A program made the position numbers and the translations under genes. Shown here one piece after another: positions 8,316 to 18,621 of a stretch of 64,000 nt of DNA. Positions within the stretch are counted from its first letter, which is position 1. The number at the start of each line of letters is the position of its first letter. The stretch comes from Buchnera aphidicola (Pseudoregma panicola) (GTDB lineage Bacteria; Pseudomonadota; Gammaproteobacteria; Enterobacterales; Enterobacteriaceae). The DNA lies in the NCBI RefSeq assembly GCF_039376655.1, contig NZ_CP135000.1:248001-312000 (forward strand), in the 5' to 3' direction. The notes beneath the pieces are model-generated. The model was not told the origin of the DNA. It worked only from the letters and a program-made list of their open reading frames with translations, and did not search any database.

Positions 8316-9743
8316 ATGTTCAAAAATATTTTTTCTAATTTACAAAAAATAGGAAAATCTTTAATGTTACCTGTTTCTGTTCTTCCAATAGCAGGTATAT
8401 TGTTAGGTATAGGTTCAGCTAATTTTTCAATTGTTCCTAGTTTAATTTCAAATATAATGATTGAATCAGGAAGTTCTATATTTAAAAATATGCCTTTAAT
8501 TTTTGCTATAGGGGTATCATTAGGTTTTACTAAAAATGATGGTGTAGCAGCATTAGCATCTGTCATTTCATATGAAATAATGTCTAAAACATTTTCTATA
8601 ATGTTACCTGCTTTAACAAATTTTACTACTGTTTTGGATAAACAAACTAACCTAATTGATACAGGTATTTTAGGTGGAATTTTATCAGGTGCAATGTCAG
8701 CATATTTATTTAATGTATTTTATAAAATAAATCTTCCAGAATATTTAGGATTTTTTACAGGAAAAAGATTTGTACCAATAATATCAGGGTTATTTTCAAT
8801 AATTTTAGGAATTTTATTATCATTAATATGGCCTCCTATAGGAAAAATAATAGAAAAATTTTCTGAATGGGCTGCATATCAAAATCCAATATTAGCATTT
8901 TTTATTTATGGTTCTGTAGAAAGAGCATTAATACCATTAGGCCTTCATCATATATGGAATGTGCCATTTCAAATGCAAGTTGGAGAATATGTAAACAATT
9001 CAGGAAAAATATTTCATGGAGATATTGCAAGATATATGGCTGGTGACGTTACAGCTGGAAAATTATCTGGAGGATTTTTATTTAAAATGTATGGATTACC
9101 AGGGGCTGCTATAGCTATATGGAAATGTGCTAAAAAAATAAATAAAAAAAAAATAGGTGGTTTAATGACATCAGCTATTTTAACTTCATTTATCACCGGA
9201 ATAACAGAACCAATTGAATTTGCGTTTATGATATCAGCACCTATTTTATATATAGTACATTCTATATTAGCTGGATTGTCATTTCCAATATGTATTTTAT
9301 TAAATATGAGAGCTGGAGCAAGTTTTTCTCATGGAATTATAGATTTTATGATATTAAGTGGTAACAGCAACAACATTTTATTATTTCCTATAATAGGTAT
9401 ATTATATGGTTTTATATATTATATAATATTTGTGACATTAATAAAATTTTTTAAATTAAATACTCCAGGTAGAGAAAAAATATATAAAATTTATAAAAAT
9501 AAAAATATTATTCCAGAGTTAATAAAAGCTTTAGGAGGAAAAAAAAATATTTCTAATTTAGATGCATGCATAACAAGATTAAGAATAACAGTTTTAAATG
9601 CATCTAAAGTTAATAAAAATAAAATAAGTAATCTAGGAGCATCTGCAGTTATAATTTCAGGATGCGGAGTTCAAGCAGTTTTCGGAACTAAGTCAGATAG
9701 TATAAAAACTAATATTGAAGAACATTTAAAAAAAAAACTTTAA
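8316..9743 (+). CDS. ptsG: PTS glucose-specific EIICB component
   Basis: Membrane permease and phosphotransfer protein for glucose. About ten hydrophobic helices form the IIC domain, with the sugar-site motif [10 protein letters not shown]; the IIB domain at the C-terminus has LDACITRLR with the phosphorylated Cys. Length 475 (E. coli 477). Its codons are visibly less A-biased than its neighbours (more Gly, Ala and Pro), typical of a constrained membrane protein. It lies 51 bases after ycfH as in other Buchnera. The general PTS proteins are not in this window. Confidence 0.96.
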   Translation: MFKNIFSNLQKIGKSLMLPVSVLPIAGILLGIGSANFSIVPSLISNIMIESGSSIFKNMPLIFAIGVSLGFTKNDGVAALASVISYEIMSKTFSIMLPALTNFTTVLDKQTNLIDTGILGGILSGAMSAYLFNVFYKINLPEYLGFFTGKRFVPIISGLFSIILGILLSLIWPPIGKIIEKFSEWAAYQNPILAFFIYGSVERALIPLGLHHIWNVPFQMQVGEYVNNSGKIFHGDIARYMAGDVTAGKLSGGFLFKMYGLPGAAIAIWKCAKKINKKKIGGLMTSAILTSFITGITEPIEFAFMISAPILYIVHSILAGLSFPICILLNMRAGASFSHGIIDFMILSGNSNNILLFPIIGILYGFIYYIIFVTLIKFFKLNTPGREKIYKIYKNKNIIPELIKALGGKKNISNLDACITRLRITVLNASKVNKNKISNLGASAVIISGCGVQAVFGTKSDSIKTNIEEHLKKKL

Positions 9744-9758
9744 ATAATATTTAAAAAA

Positions 9759-9776
9759 GTGGGTTTTACAACCCAC
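9759..9776. terminator. Compact hairpin between ptsG and hinT
   Basis: GTGGGTT at 9759-9765 pairs perfectly with AACCCAC at 9770-9776 around a TTAC loop. In plus orientation no T-run follows, although both flanking genes are plus. The A6 at 9753-9758 gives a T-run only for minus-strand transcripts. It may protect the ptsG mRNA 3' end or stop antisense transcription. Confidence 0.55.
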
Positions 9777-9824
9777 AATATAATAAAAATTTTTAATTTA
9801 AGTATAAAATAGAAGAGAATAAAT

Positions 9825-10169
9825 ATGAATTGTGAAAATATTTTTACAAAAATAATAAAAAAAAAAATTAAGTCAAAAATAATATATCAAAATAAAAAAG
9901 TTACAGCTTTTGAAGACGCAAATCCAAAATCTCCAATACATATTTTAATTGTTCCAAATAAAATAATAAAATCTATAAATAAAATAAATAAAAAAAATAA
10001 AAATATAATAGGAACTATGGCATATACAGCAATAAAAATAGCAAAAAAATTTAATTTTTATAAACAAGGGTATAGAATTGTAATAAATTGCAACAAATAT
10101 GGTGGTCAAACAATACCACATTTACATATGCATTTATTAGGAGGAAAAATATTAGGAAAATTTTGTTAA
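9825..10169 (+). CDS. hinT: HIT-family purine nucleoside phosphoramidase HinT
   Basis: Histidine-triad hydrolase of adenosine phosphoramidates. The motif PHLHMHLLGGKILG gives the His-x-His-x-His triad, and SPIHILIVPNKII is the conserved upstream strand. Length 114 (E. coli 119). A GAAGAGAA-like purine stretch precedes the ATG. It is next to ptsG, as in enterobacteria after loss of the genes between. Confidence 0.94.
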   Translation: MNCENIFTKIIKKKIKSKIIYQNKKVTAFEDANPKSPIHILIVPNKIIKSINKINKKNKNIIGTMAYTAIKIAKKFNFYKQGYRIVINCNKYGGQTIPHLHMHLLGGKILGKFC

Positions 10170-10179
10170 TAAAAAATAT

Positions 10180-10217
10180 TTTTTATATTATTTTATAATT
10201 ATAAAATAATATAAAAA
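10180..10217. terminator. Bidirectional terminator between hinT and asnS
   Basis: A perfect 38-base palindrome (19-bp stem, all A/T), ending in AAAAA and beginning with TTTTT, so it offers a hairpin plus T-run on both strands. It lies between convergent genes. Confidence 0.7.
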
Positions 10218-10243
10218 TTTATTAAAAATTAAAATATTAAATT

Positions 10244-11617
10244 CTAATAATTAAATTTATTAAGAGTTTTTGGAAAAGGAGATGCATCTCTAATATTTTC
10301 TAAACCTATTATGTAACATAACAATCTTTCAAATCCTATTCCGAATCCTGAATGAAAAGAAGTTCCATATTTTCTTAAATCTCTATACCACCAATATTGT
10401 TTTTTATTTAAATTAAATTCTTTAAATTTATTGTCTAAAACATTTAATCTTTCTTCTCTTTGAGATCCACCTATAACTTCACCTATGTTAGGAAGAAATA
10501 TATCCATAGAAGAAACAGTAATATTATCTAAATTATTCCTCATATAAAATGCTTTTAACTCTTTAGGAAAATTTTTTATTATTAAAGGTTTACGAAAATA
10601 TTTATTTACAATATATTTTTCTTTTTCTAAAGATATATCTTCTCCAAAAGATATTTTTTTTCCTAATTTGTTTAATAGAACAATTATATCTTTATATTCT
10701 AGTTCTACAAAATTTAATTCTATTAAATTATTTAAATTAATTATTATATTTTTATTAAAATTTTTTTCTAAAAATTCTATATCATAAAAAGAACGTTTTA
10801 AAATATATTCAGAAACATATTTTAAAATATTTTTAGATAATAAAATTATATTTTCTAAATCAAAAAAATATGCTTCTATTTCTAACATCCAAAATTCAGA
10901 TAAATGCCTTTTAGTATTAGAATCTTCTGCTCTAAATACAGGTCCAAATGTATATACTTTAGATAAAGCTGAAGCATAAGTTTCTAAAGTTAATTGACCT
11001 GATACAGTTAAAAAAGAATCTTCAAAAATTTTTTTTCTTTTATTCAAAAATTTACTTTTTTGATAAAAATCATATGGACTTACATTGAACATAGACCCTG
11101 ATCCTTCAGTATTTATTCTTGTAATAATTGGTGTTGGAACCCATAAAAATTTTTCTTTTTTAAGAAAACTATTTATACCATTTAATAAACTGTTTCTAAT
11201 TCTTGAAATAGAACTAAATAATTTAGTTCTTGGTCTTAAATGTGCAAATTTTCTTAAATATTCAAAAGTATGTTTCTTCAAAGAAATTGGATATTTTTCT
11301 GGATTGTTTACAATTCCAAATACTTTTAATTTTTTTAATAATAATTCATATTTCTGTTCTTTTCTTCTTGAATATATTAAAATACCTATTACATAAACAG
11401 AACAACCACTAGTTAATTTAATAATTTCATTTTTATAATTTTTTAAATTTGATTTAGCTATTACCTGTAAAGTATTAGAACAAGAACCATCAAAAATATC
11501 AATAAAAGATATTCCACTTTTAGAATCTCTTTTACTTCTTATCCATCCATAAATTTTTATTTCTTTTTCTATTTTTATTTTATTATAAAATATTTCTTTT
11601 ATAGAAAAATTTTTCAT
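10244..11617 (-). CDS. asnS: Asparaginyl-tRNA synthetase
   Basis: Class IIb synthetase charging tRNA-Asn. The N-terminal OB-fold anticodon domain (IKIYGWIRSKRDSKSGISF) is followed by the catalytic domain with FGPVFRAEDSNTKRHLSEF (motif 2) and GFGIGFERLL (motif 3). The ATG giving MKNFSIKEIFY was chosen (457 residues; E. coli 466); the open frame extends 18 codons upstream through a hydrophobic stretch with no counterpart in the family. Its 5' end faces away from hinT and follows valS on the same strand. Confidence 0.95.
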   Translation of the reverse strand: MKNFSIKEIFYNKIKIEKEIKIYGWIRSKRDSKSGISFIDIFDGSCSNTLQVIAKSNLKNYKNEIIKLTSGCSVYVIGILIYSRRKEQKYELLLKKLKVFGIVNNPEKYPISLKKHTFEYLRKFAHLRPRTKLFSSISRIRNSLLNGINSFLKKEKFLWVPTPIITRINTEGSGSMFNVSPYDFYQKSKFLNKRKKIFEDSFLTVSGQLTLETYASALSKVYTFGPVFRAEDSNTKRHLSEFWMLEIEAYFFDLENIILLSKNILKYVSEYILKRSFYDIEFLEKNFNKNIIINLNNLIELNFVELEYKDIIVLLNKLGKKISFGEDISLEKEKYIVNKYFRKPLIIKNFPKELKAFYMRNNLDNITVSSMDIFLPNIGEVIGGSQREERLNVLDNKFKEFNLNKKQYWWYRDLRKYGTSFHSGFGIGFERLLCYIIGLENIRDASPFPKTLNKFNY

Positions 11618-11700
11618 TTTTTTGTTTACCAAAAGTATAAAAAATATGATTATAAATAAATTTATACACAATTATTTAAAAAATAAAAAATATAATTTTT

Positions 11701-14550
11701 TTATAATAATTGTTTGTTTGATTTTATTTTTTTTATAATTGATTTTTTAATTTTAATTAAATTAAATATTTTATTTTTTTCAAATTTTATTATATTTTTA
11801 GGAGCCTTTTTTAAAAAATTTTTATTACTAAGTTTATTTTTTGAAGAATTAATATTAAAATTTATTTTTTTTATTTTGTTTATAAAATTTCTAATATTTA
11901 AACTATCATAATATTTTTTTTTATAAATAACTATTATTTTAGCTTCTTTCAACACTTTAACAAAATAATCTTCATAATTATATGTATTTTTTAATAAAAT
12001 AATTTTTTTTAAATTAGCCATTTTTATTAAAAAATTTATATTTTGAAAAAAAATTTTTTTCAAAGAAATTTCATAAAATTTTATAACAACGGAAATTTTT
12101 TTTGAAAAATTTATTTTTATTTTATTTCTAATAGATCTAATATTTCTTAAAAATTTTTTTATAAAAGTCACATTATATAAAATATTTTTATCTATAAGAT
12201 CTTTTTTATAACTAGGAAATTTTTGCAATAAAATACTTTTAGTACAATTATATTTAAAAAATTTTATTTTTTGCCATATTGATTCAGTAATAAAAGGAAT
12301 AATAGGATGAGAAGAAACTAAAAGTAGTTGAAAGATCTTAATTAAATTATTTTTATAATATAGTATGTCTTTTTTAGGAAAAAATTTAAAAATTATTTTT
12401 AAGAATTCTAAATACCAATTACAAAAACTGTTCCAAATAAAATTATATATTACTACAGAAGCTTTATCAAATCTAAAATTATCTATATAATATCTATATT
12501 TTTTTATCATAATATTATATTTTGAAATTATCCAGATATCTATAATATTAAATTTTTTAAAAATCATATTTTCATTTATTTCTTTTCTAGATATATTAGA
12601 AAATATAAAAATATTGATGTTCCAAATCTTATTACAAAAACTTTTGTAACCTTTTAATCTTTTCATATCCCAATTTATATTTCTAGTAGGAGAAGATAAA
12701 GATGCTAAAGTAAATCTTAAAGCATCAGCACCATAAGAATCTATTCCATTAGGAAAATTATTTTTTGTTCTAATTAAAATATTATTTTTCATAGAACTTT
12801 TAAACATATATGTCGTTCTTTTTTTCAATAAGTCTTTTAAAGAAATGCCATCAATTATATCTATTGGATCTATTACATTTCCTTTAGATTTAGACATTTT
12901 ATTTCCAATTTCATCTCGAATTAAACCAGTAATATAAACCTTTTTAAAAGGTATTTGAACAGGAAATTCTTTATTTCCTTTTAATAAAACTAAAGTTAAC
13001 ATTATCATTCTAGATATCCAAAAAAATATAATATCAAAACCACTAACTAAAACATCAGTAGGATGAAACATTTTCAACAAATCATTTTTCTTAGGCCACC
13101 CCAAGGAAGAAAAAGACCATATAGCTGAAGAAAACCAAGTATCTAATACATCTTTATCTCTCTTTAAAAAAAAATTTTTTGGTAATAAATTTTTTTTTAT
13201 TATTTCTTTTCTATTAATTCCTACATATATTTTACCATCACTATCATACCATGCTGGTATTTTATGACCCCAAAATAATTGTCTTGATATACACCAATCA
13301 TCTATGTTTTCCATCCAAGAAAAAAATATATTTCTATATTTTTCTGGAATAAATTCTATTAACCCATTTTTAACCAATTTAAATGCTTTTTTAGAAATTT
13401 TTTTTACTTTTAGATACCATTGATCTGTTATTCTTGGTTCTATTAAAGACCCTGTTCTATCACCTATAAGAATTTTTATATTTTTACTAACTGTTTTTTC
13501 TAATATATTTTCTTTTTTTAAAAATTTTAAAATTTTTTCTCTAGCTTTATACTTGTCTAAATTATACAAAAATTTTGGAGATGTTTCTTTGCATACATTA
13601 TTTTCAAAATATATTGTAAATTTATTACAAATATTTCCTGAATCAGTAAAAATATTTATTAATGGTAATTTATTATCACAAGCAATTTTATAATCATGAA
13701 AATCATGAGCTGGAGTAATTTTTACACACCCAGTACCTTTGTTTTTTTTTATAGATTTATCTGATATTATAGGAACAATTCTATTTACAATAGGAACTAA
13801 AACATTTTTTCCTAAAAAATTTTTATATCTAGAATCTTTTGGATTAACAGCAACAGCTACATCTCCTAAAAGAGTTTCAGGTCTTGTAGTTGCAACTGTG
13901 ATATATTCTTCTTTGTTTTTAATTTTATTATTATCTTTTACAATATAATATTTTATATACCACATAAATCCTTTACATTTTTTTTTCTCTATTTCTATAT
14001 CTGATATAACACTCTTACAACTAAAATCCCAATTTACTAAAGATTTCTTCTTATATATTAATTTTTTTTTATATAAAGAAATAAAAGCAAATTTAACAGA
14101 ATGAGACATATTTTTATCCATAGTAAAACAATTCCTTTTCCAATTTACTGAACTTCCTAATCTTCTGATTTGAGAACAAATATTATTTTGCATCTTATCT
14201 TTCCATTGCCAAATAATTTTTAAAAATTTTTTTTTAGAAAATTTTATTTTTTTATATTTATATTTTGAAAATAAATAATTTTTTACTATTATTTGAGTAG
14301 CTATACCAGCATGATCAGTTCCAGGTTGCCATAATATATTTTTACCTATCATTTTATTATATCTTATTATTATGTCCATTATAGTATGCTGAAATGCATG
14401 CCCCATATGCAAATCTCCTGTAATGTTTGGAGGAGGCATTACTATACAAAAATTATTTTTATATTGCTTTTTATATTCAAAATAACCGTTTTTTTCCCAA
14501 AAATCATATAATACTTTTTCTATTTTTTTATGATCATATATTTTTTTCAT
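11701..14550 (-). CDS. valS: Valyl-tRNA synthetase
   Basis: Class I synthetase of 949 residues (E. coli 951). PNITGDLHMGHAFQ holds the HIGH signature and NKMSKSKGN the KMSKS loop. The CP1 editing domain looks intact: TTRPETLLGD, GTGCVKITPAHDFHDY. The C-terminal tRNA-binding coiled coil is present (ending FLKKAPKNIIKFEKNKIFN...). Holding the full-length editing site contrasts with LeuRS in this window. asnS starts 83 bases downstream; pepA and holC, upstream of valS in E. coli, are missing. Confidence 0.97.
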   Translation of the reverse strand: MKKIYDHKKIEKVLYDFWEKNGYFEYKKQYKNNFCIVMPPPNITGDLHMGHAFQHTIMDIIIRYNKMIGKNILWQPGTDHAGIATQIIVKNYLFSKYKYKKIKFSKKKFLKIIWQWKDKMQNNICSQIRRLGSSVNWKRNCFTMDKNMSHSVKFAFISLYKKKLIYKKKSLVNWDFSCKSVISDIEIEKKKCKGFMWYIKYYIVKDNNKIKNKEEYITVATTRPETLLGDVAVAVNPKDSRYKNFLGKNVLVPIVNRIVPIISDKSIKKNKGTGCVKITPAHDFHDYKIACDNKLPLINIFTDSGNICNKFTIYFENNVCKETSPKFLYNLDKYKAREKILKFLKKENILEKTVSKNIKILIGDRTGSLIEPRITDQWYLKVKKISKKAFKLVKNGLIEFIPEKYRNIFFSWMENIDDWCISRQLFWGHKIPAWYDSDGKIYVGINRKEIIKKNLLPKNFFLKRDKDVLDTWFSSAIWSFSSLGWPKKNDLLKMFHPTDVLVSGFDIIFFWISRMIMLTLVLLKGNKEFPVQIPFKKVYITGLIRDEIGNKMSKSKGNVIDPIDIIDGISLKDLLKKRTTYMFKSSMKNNILIRTKNNFPNGIDSYGADALRFTLASLSSPTRNINWDMKRLKGYKSFCNKIWNINIFIFSNISRKEINENMIFKKFNIIDIWIISKYNIMIKKYRYYIDNFRFDKASVVIYNFIWNSFCNWYLEFLKIIFKFFPKKDILYYKNNLIKIFQLLLVSSHPIIPFITESIWQKIKFFKYNCTKSILLQKFPSYKKDLIDKNILYNVTFIKKFLRNIRSIRNKIKINFSKKISVVIKFYEISLKKIFFQNINFLIKMANLKKIILLKNTYNYEDYFVKVLKEAKIIVIYKKKYYDSLNIRNFINKIKKINFNINSSKNKLSNKNFLKKAPKNIIKFEKNKIFNLIKIKKSIIKKIKSNKQLL

Positions 14551-15120
14551 ATTATTTCTGTTGTAAAATTAATTATTTTTTAATTTAAAATATATATTTT
14601 AATAATTTTTTTATAAAGTAATATTAAAAATATATTAAAAAATTATATGTATTAAAAAAAAATATATTTATAAAAATAAATATAACATATAAAAATTTTA
14701 TACTTTAAAAAATAATAATATTTTTTAATATTTTATAAAAAAAAATATTATATTAAATTTTTATAAATTTATTGTTTAAAATAATTTTAAACAATTTAAT
14801 ACAAAATTATATTTTATAATATAAAAAATAATAAAAAAATAAAATGTATAATTAAAAAAAATATATAATGTAAAAATATAACAATAAAATTATTTTTGTG
14901 TAAAATACAAAATAATTATAATAATATTTACTACATATTTTTTTTTAAAAAAATAAAATTTATATAATTTATATAAAATATTTTTTAAAAATATAAAAAA
15001 AATAAAATAAAATATTAAAAATAGATATAAAAATGAAATATACTAAAATAAATAATTTTGCACTAAACTAATAAAAAAAATATAATTATATAAAATATAA
15101 ATATATAATAAAAATAAATT
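14551..15120. other. 570-base gene-free spacer between divergent valS and argF
   Basis: Almost pure A/T with no sustained reading frame and no recognisable protein fragment on either strand. It must hold the promoters for valS-asnS (minus) and argF (plus). In E. coli this neighbourhood carries pepA and holC, so it may be an eroded remnant of them; no residual homology is visible by eye. I could not single out a convincing promoter or arginine operator. Confidence 0.6.
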
Positions 15121-16122
15121 ATGAAAAATTCATTATATAATAAAAGTTTATTATCTTTAAAAGATTTAAACAAATTAGAAATAAAAAAAATAATTAATCT
15201 AGCTAAAAAATTAAAACATTTAAAAAAAACAAAAAAAAAAATATCTTTTTTAGAAGGTAAAAACATAGTTTCAATATTTGAATTAAATTCCACTAGGACA
15301 AGATGTGCTTTTGAAATATCAGCATTTAATCAAAAAGTAAATGTTACAAATTTAGATGTAAAAAATACTCATATGGGAGAAAAAGAATCTATAGAAGATA
15401 CTGTAAAAGTATTTAATTTTATGTACGATGCTATACAATATAGAGGCCCAAACCATAATGTAATAAAAGAAATAAAAAAATATTCTAAAATACCAGTATG
15501 GAACGGTTTAACTAATAAATACCATCCTATACAAATATTATCAGATATATTTACAATTATAGAAAATTTAAAAAAAAACAAAAAACTATGTAAAATAACT
15601 ATTGCATATATAGGAGATTGTAAGAACAATATAGCCAAAACTATTTTAGAAGCTTCAAAAATTTTAAACATAAATATAAATATGATATCTAATAAAAAAT
15701 TTTTACCAAAAATTAAGAAAAAAAATAAAAAAATATTATTTACAGAAAATAAATATATAGGATTAAATAATGTAGATTTTATATATACAGATACTTGGTT
15801 TTCTATGGGTCAAAACAATAATAAAATAAAAAATAAAATAAAATTATTAAAAAAATATCAAATTAACAAAAATTTATTAAAAAAAACTAAAAATGAAAAT
15901 ACTAGAATATTACATTGCATGCCTGCAATTCACAATAATAAAACAGAATTTTCTAAAAAAATTTTTAGAAAGTACAAAATTAATAATGGATTAGAAATAA
16001 CTGATGAAGTATTTAAATCTAAAAATAGTTTAGTATTTGAACAAGTTAAAAATAAAATATATATAATACAAGCAATAATGATATTAAGTTTAAAAAAAAA
16101 TATAAACTTTTTAAAATTTTAA
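15121..16122 (+). CDS. argF: Ornithine carbamoyltransferase
   Basis: Condenses ornithine and carbamoyl phosphate to citrulline in arginine synthesis. LNSTRTRCAFE is the carbamoyl-phosphate loop, YHPIQ follows, DFIYTDTWFSMG is the ornithine-binding loop, and LHCMPAIHN carries the catalytic Cys. Length 333, as in E. coli ArgI. The Buchnera gene order I know has pyrB and pyrI between this gene and ridA; both are absent here. ATC activity is excluded by the SMG ornithine loop. Confidence 0.94.
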   Translation: MKNSLYNKSLLSLKDLNKLEIKKIINLAKKLKHLKKTKKKISFLEGKNIVSIFELNSTRTRCAFEISAFNQKVNVTNLDVKNTHMGEKESIEDTVKVFNFMYDAIQYRGPNHNVIKEIKKYSKIPVWNGLTNKYHPIQILSDIFTIIENLKKNKKLCKITIAYIGDCKNNIAKTILEASKILNININMISNKKFLPKIKKKNKKILFTENKYIGLNNVDFIYTDTWFSMGQNNNKIKNKIKLLKKYQINKNLLKKTKNENTRILHCMPAIHNNKTEFSKKIFRKYKINNGLEITDEVFKSKNSLVFEQVKNKIYIIQAIMILSLKKNINFLKF

Positions 16123-16178
16123 TTATATTTTTAATATATAATAAAATTATATAAAAAATAATATAAAATTTTAATTAA

Positions 16179-16556
16179 ATGAAAAATATTAAAAAAAAAA
16201 TTCCAAAAGAAATAGGTCCATATAGTTATATTTATGAGTCAAAAGGAATTTTTATGATATCAGGTCAAATACCTATATCTAAAAAAAATAAAAAAATTCC
16301 TAAAAAAATATCTTCACAAATAAAAATAATATTAGAAAATATAAAAAACATTATTAAATGCAATAATTTAGAAATAAAAAATATAGTAAAAATTACAATT
16401 TTTGTGACAAATATCAAAAATATAAAAATAATAAATAAAATATATAAAAAATTTTTTGAAAAATATACAAAAAAATTTCCAGCTAGAACATGTGTAGAGG
16501 TATCTAAACTTCCTAAAAACTCTGATATAGAAATAGATGCAATAGCTATTAAATAA
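16179..16556 (+). CDS. ridA: RidA/YjgF enamine-imine deaminase
   Basis: Deaminates reactive 2-aminoacrylate-type enamines released by PLP enzymes. IGPYSYIYESKGIFMISGQIPI at the N-terminus and PARTCVEVSKLPKNSDIEIDAI at the C-terminus are the family signatures, the latter with the substrate-binding Arg. Length 125 (E. coli 128). It follows argF by 56 bases. Its product protects branched-chain amino-acid enzymes, which fits an amino-acid-producing symbiont. Confidence 0.93.
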   Translation: MKNIKKKIPKEIGPYSYIYESKGIFMISGQIPISKKNKKIPKKISSQIKIILENIKNIIKCNNLEIKNIVKITIFVTNIKNIKIINKIYKKFFEKYTKKFPARTCVEVSKLPKNSDIEIDAIAIK

Positions 16557-16558
16557 AA

Positions 16559-16577
16559 TATGCCACGTAGTGGCATA
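16559..16577. terminator. Hairpin between convergent ridA and deaD
   Basis: TATGCCAC (16559-16566) pairs with GTGGCATA (16570-16577) across a 3-nt GTA loop, a G+C-rich stem in an A/T background. It starts three bases after the ridA stop; no long T-run follows on plus, and minus-strand transcripts leaving deaD also pass through it. Confidence 0.65.
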
Positions 16578-16589
16578 ATATTAAAAATT

Positions 16590-18338
16590 TTAGTTAAATC
16601 TTTTTTTTGTATTAGTAATATTTTTTCTTTTAAAAACATCCTTTCTAAAAAAATTTTTCTTTATATTTTTATTAAAAATATTATTTTTAAATCCAGATAT
16701 AATCTTAATATTAATTAACTTATTTAAAATTCTAGTATTTTTAAAATTTTCTAAAAAATTATTTTTTTTTGTTACATTCTTTGATATTTCTATAGTAGAA
16801 TGAAAATCAAAAAGTTTTATATGTCCTATATTATTACTACTAATATTACCTTCATTAGCTATTGCTCCTACAATATGTCTTACTTCTACTCCATCTCTTT
16901 TCCCTACACTTATATTATACAAATTCATGTTATAAGCATTTTTTTTATATAACTTGCTCGAACTTCTATCATAAAAATTTTCTTTAATTTTATTATTAAA
17001 AAAGTTTTTTCTTAATTTATTTTTTTCTTTTATAATTAAAGGTCTATCTTTTTGCGCTATTTTTAATAATATTGGTAATAATATATCTAAATTAATATTC
17101 TTTATTGCATCCATTTTTTTAAATATTTTTTTGTATGTATCTAAATCTTTACTATTTACTTCTTCTATAATTTTTTTACAAAAATTATTTAATCTAATTT
17201 TTTCTAAATATTTAGAATTAGGCAAATCTATTCTTAATATTTTAGTTTTTATAGATCTTTCTATATTATATAACAATCTTCTTTCTCTAGGTTCTACAAA
17301 TAATAAAGCATTTCCTGATCTTCCAGCTCTTCCTGTTCTTCCTATTCTATGTATATATGATTCTACATCCATCGGAATATCATAATTAATAACCAAACTT
17401 ATTCTATCGACATCTAACCCTCTTGCTGCAACGTCTGTAGCAATCAATATGTCTAATCTTCCATCTTTTAATTTTTCTAACGTTTTTTCTCTTATAGATT
17501 GATTCATATCTCCATTTAATGCTGAGCTATTATAACCATTTTTTTCTAAAACTTCAGATACTTCTATAGTAGAATTTTTTGTTTTAACAAAAATTATAGT
17601 TGCAGAAAATTTTTCCGTTTCCAGAAATTTTATTAATGCATCAGTTTTTTTACCATATACAATACAAAATTTTTGATTTATATTAGGTCTATTTTTTATG
17701 CTAGATTCTACTTTTATTTCTTTAGGAAATTTCATGAATCTTCTAGAAATTCTTCTAATTTCGTTAGGCATTGTAGCTGAAAAAAGAGCAGTTTGATGAT
17801 CTTTCGGAATATTAGACATTATATTCTCTACATCTTCTATAAAACCCATTCTAAGCATCTCATCAGCTTCATCTAAAACTAAACTTTTTAAATTAGAAAG
17901 ATTTAAAGTACCTCTTTTAATATGATCCAATAACCTTCCAGGAGTTCCTACTATAATTTGAGGTCCTAATCTTAATATTTTTAATTGTAATTCATATCTT
18001 TGACCTCCATATAAAGCTAAAACATTTATTCCTGAAATATATTTAGAAAATATAGAAAAAGATTTTGATACTTGTATAGCTAACTCTCTAGTTGGAGTTA
18101 ATACTAAAATTTGAGGCAATCTTAAATTTAATTTTATATTGTTTAATAAAGGTAAAGCAAAAGCAGCAGTTTTACCACTTCCAGTTTGAGCCATTCCTAA
18201 TACATCTACTCCTTTTAACAAAAAAGGTATACACAGTTTTTGAATTGGAGATGGTATTATATATTTTATTTCATTTAATGATTTTATTAAACAATCTTTT
18301 AATCCTAAAGAAGAAAATGTAAATTTATTATTAGTCAT
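16590..18338 (-). CDS. deaD: DEAD-box RNA helicase DeaD (CsdA)
   Basis: ATP-dependent RNA helicase for ribosome assembly and mRNA turnover, cold-induced in E. coli. The motifs run in order: [60 protein letters not shown]. After residue ~470 an RNA-binding domain is present ([20 protein letters not shown]), but the basic tail is short: 582 residues against 629. With RNase E scaffold missing, it cannot join a classical degradosome. It lies downstream of pnp on the same strand; nlpI between them in E. coli is gone. Confidence 0.95.
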   Translation of the reverse strand: MTNNKFTFSSLGLKDCLIKSLNEIKYIIPSPIQKLCIPFLLKGVDVLGMAQTGSGKTAAFALPLLNNIKLNLRLPQILVLTPTRELAIQVSKSFSIFSKYISGINVLALYGGQRYELQLKILRLGPQIIVGTPGRLLDHIKRGTLNLSNLKSLVLDEADEMLRMGFIEDVENIMSNIPKDHQTALFSATMPNEIRRISRRFMKFPKEIKVESSIKNRPNINQKFCIVYGKKTDALIKFLETEKFSATIIFVKTKNSTIEVSEVLEKNGYNSSALNGDMNQSIREKTLEKLKDGRLDILIATDVAARGLDVDRISLVINYDIPMDVESYIHRIGRTGRAGRSGNALLFVEPRERRLLYNIERSIKTKILRIDLPNSKYLEKIRLNNFCKKIIEEVNSKDLDTYKKIFKKMDAIKNINLDILLPILLKIAQKDRPLIIKEKNKLRKNFFNNKIKENFYDRSSSKLYKKNAYNMNLYNISVGKRDGVEVRHIVGAIANEGNISSNNIGHIKLFDFHSTIEISKNVTKKNNFLENFKNTRILNKLINIKIISGFKNNIFNKNIKKNFFRKDVFKRKNITNTKKRFN

Positions 18339-18621
18339 GCAATTTTATATGCCTTTTAATTTACAAATATTATTTATGTTAACTAAAATAATAAATTTTA
18401 TTTAAAACTATTTTAAAAATATTAATAAGATTTAATTATTTTATCATAAATAATAAAATTTAGTGTATAATTTATATAATCAAAATATATTATTTTTTTT
18501 TAAAAAAAAATATATTAATGAAAAAAATAATAACTTTAATTATATTTTTTAATTAAAAAAAAAATATTTATTAAAATAAAATAATAATATAAATATTATA
18601 AAAAAGTATTTTAATATATTT

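Noticed and set aside
11618..11671. Hydrophobic N-terminal extension of asnS resembling a signal anchor
   Set aside because: A cytoplasmic synthetase has no such segment; it is translated intergenic A/T sequence, and the family start is the internal ATG.
15020..15065. Possible ARG-box-like operator upstream of argF
   Set aside because: A/T palindromic fragments of this kind occur throughout the spacer; no match good enough to separate from composition.
14551..15120. Pseudogene of pepA or holC between valS and argF
   Set aside because: No recognisable peptide in any frame; only position suggests it, so it is reported as a spacer.
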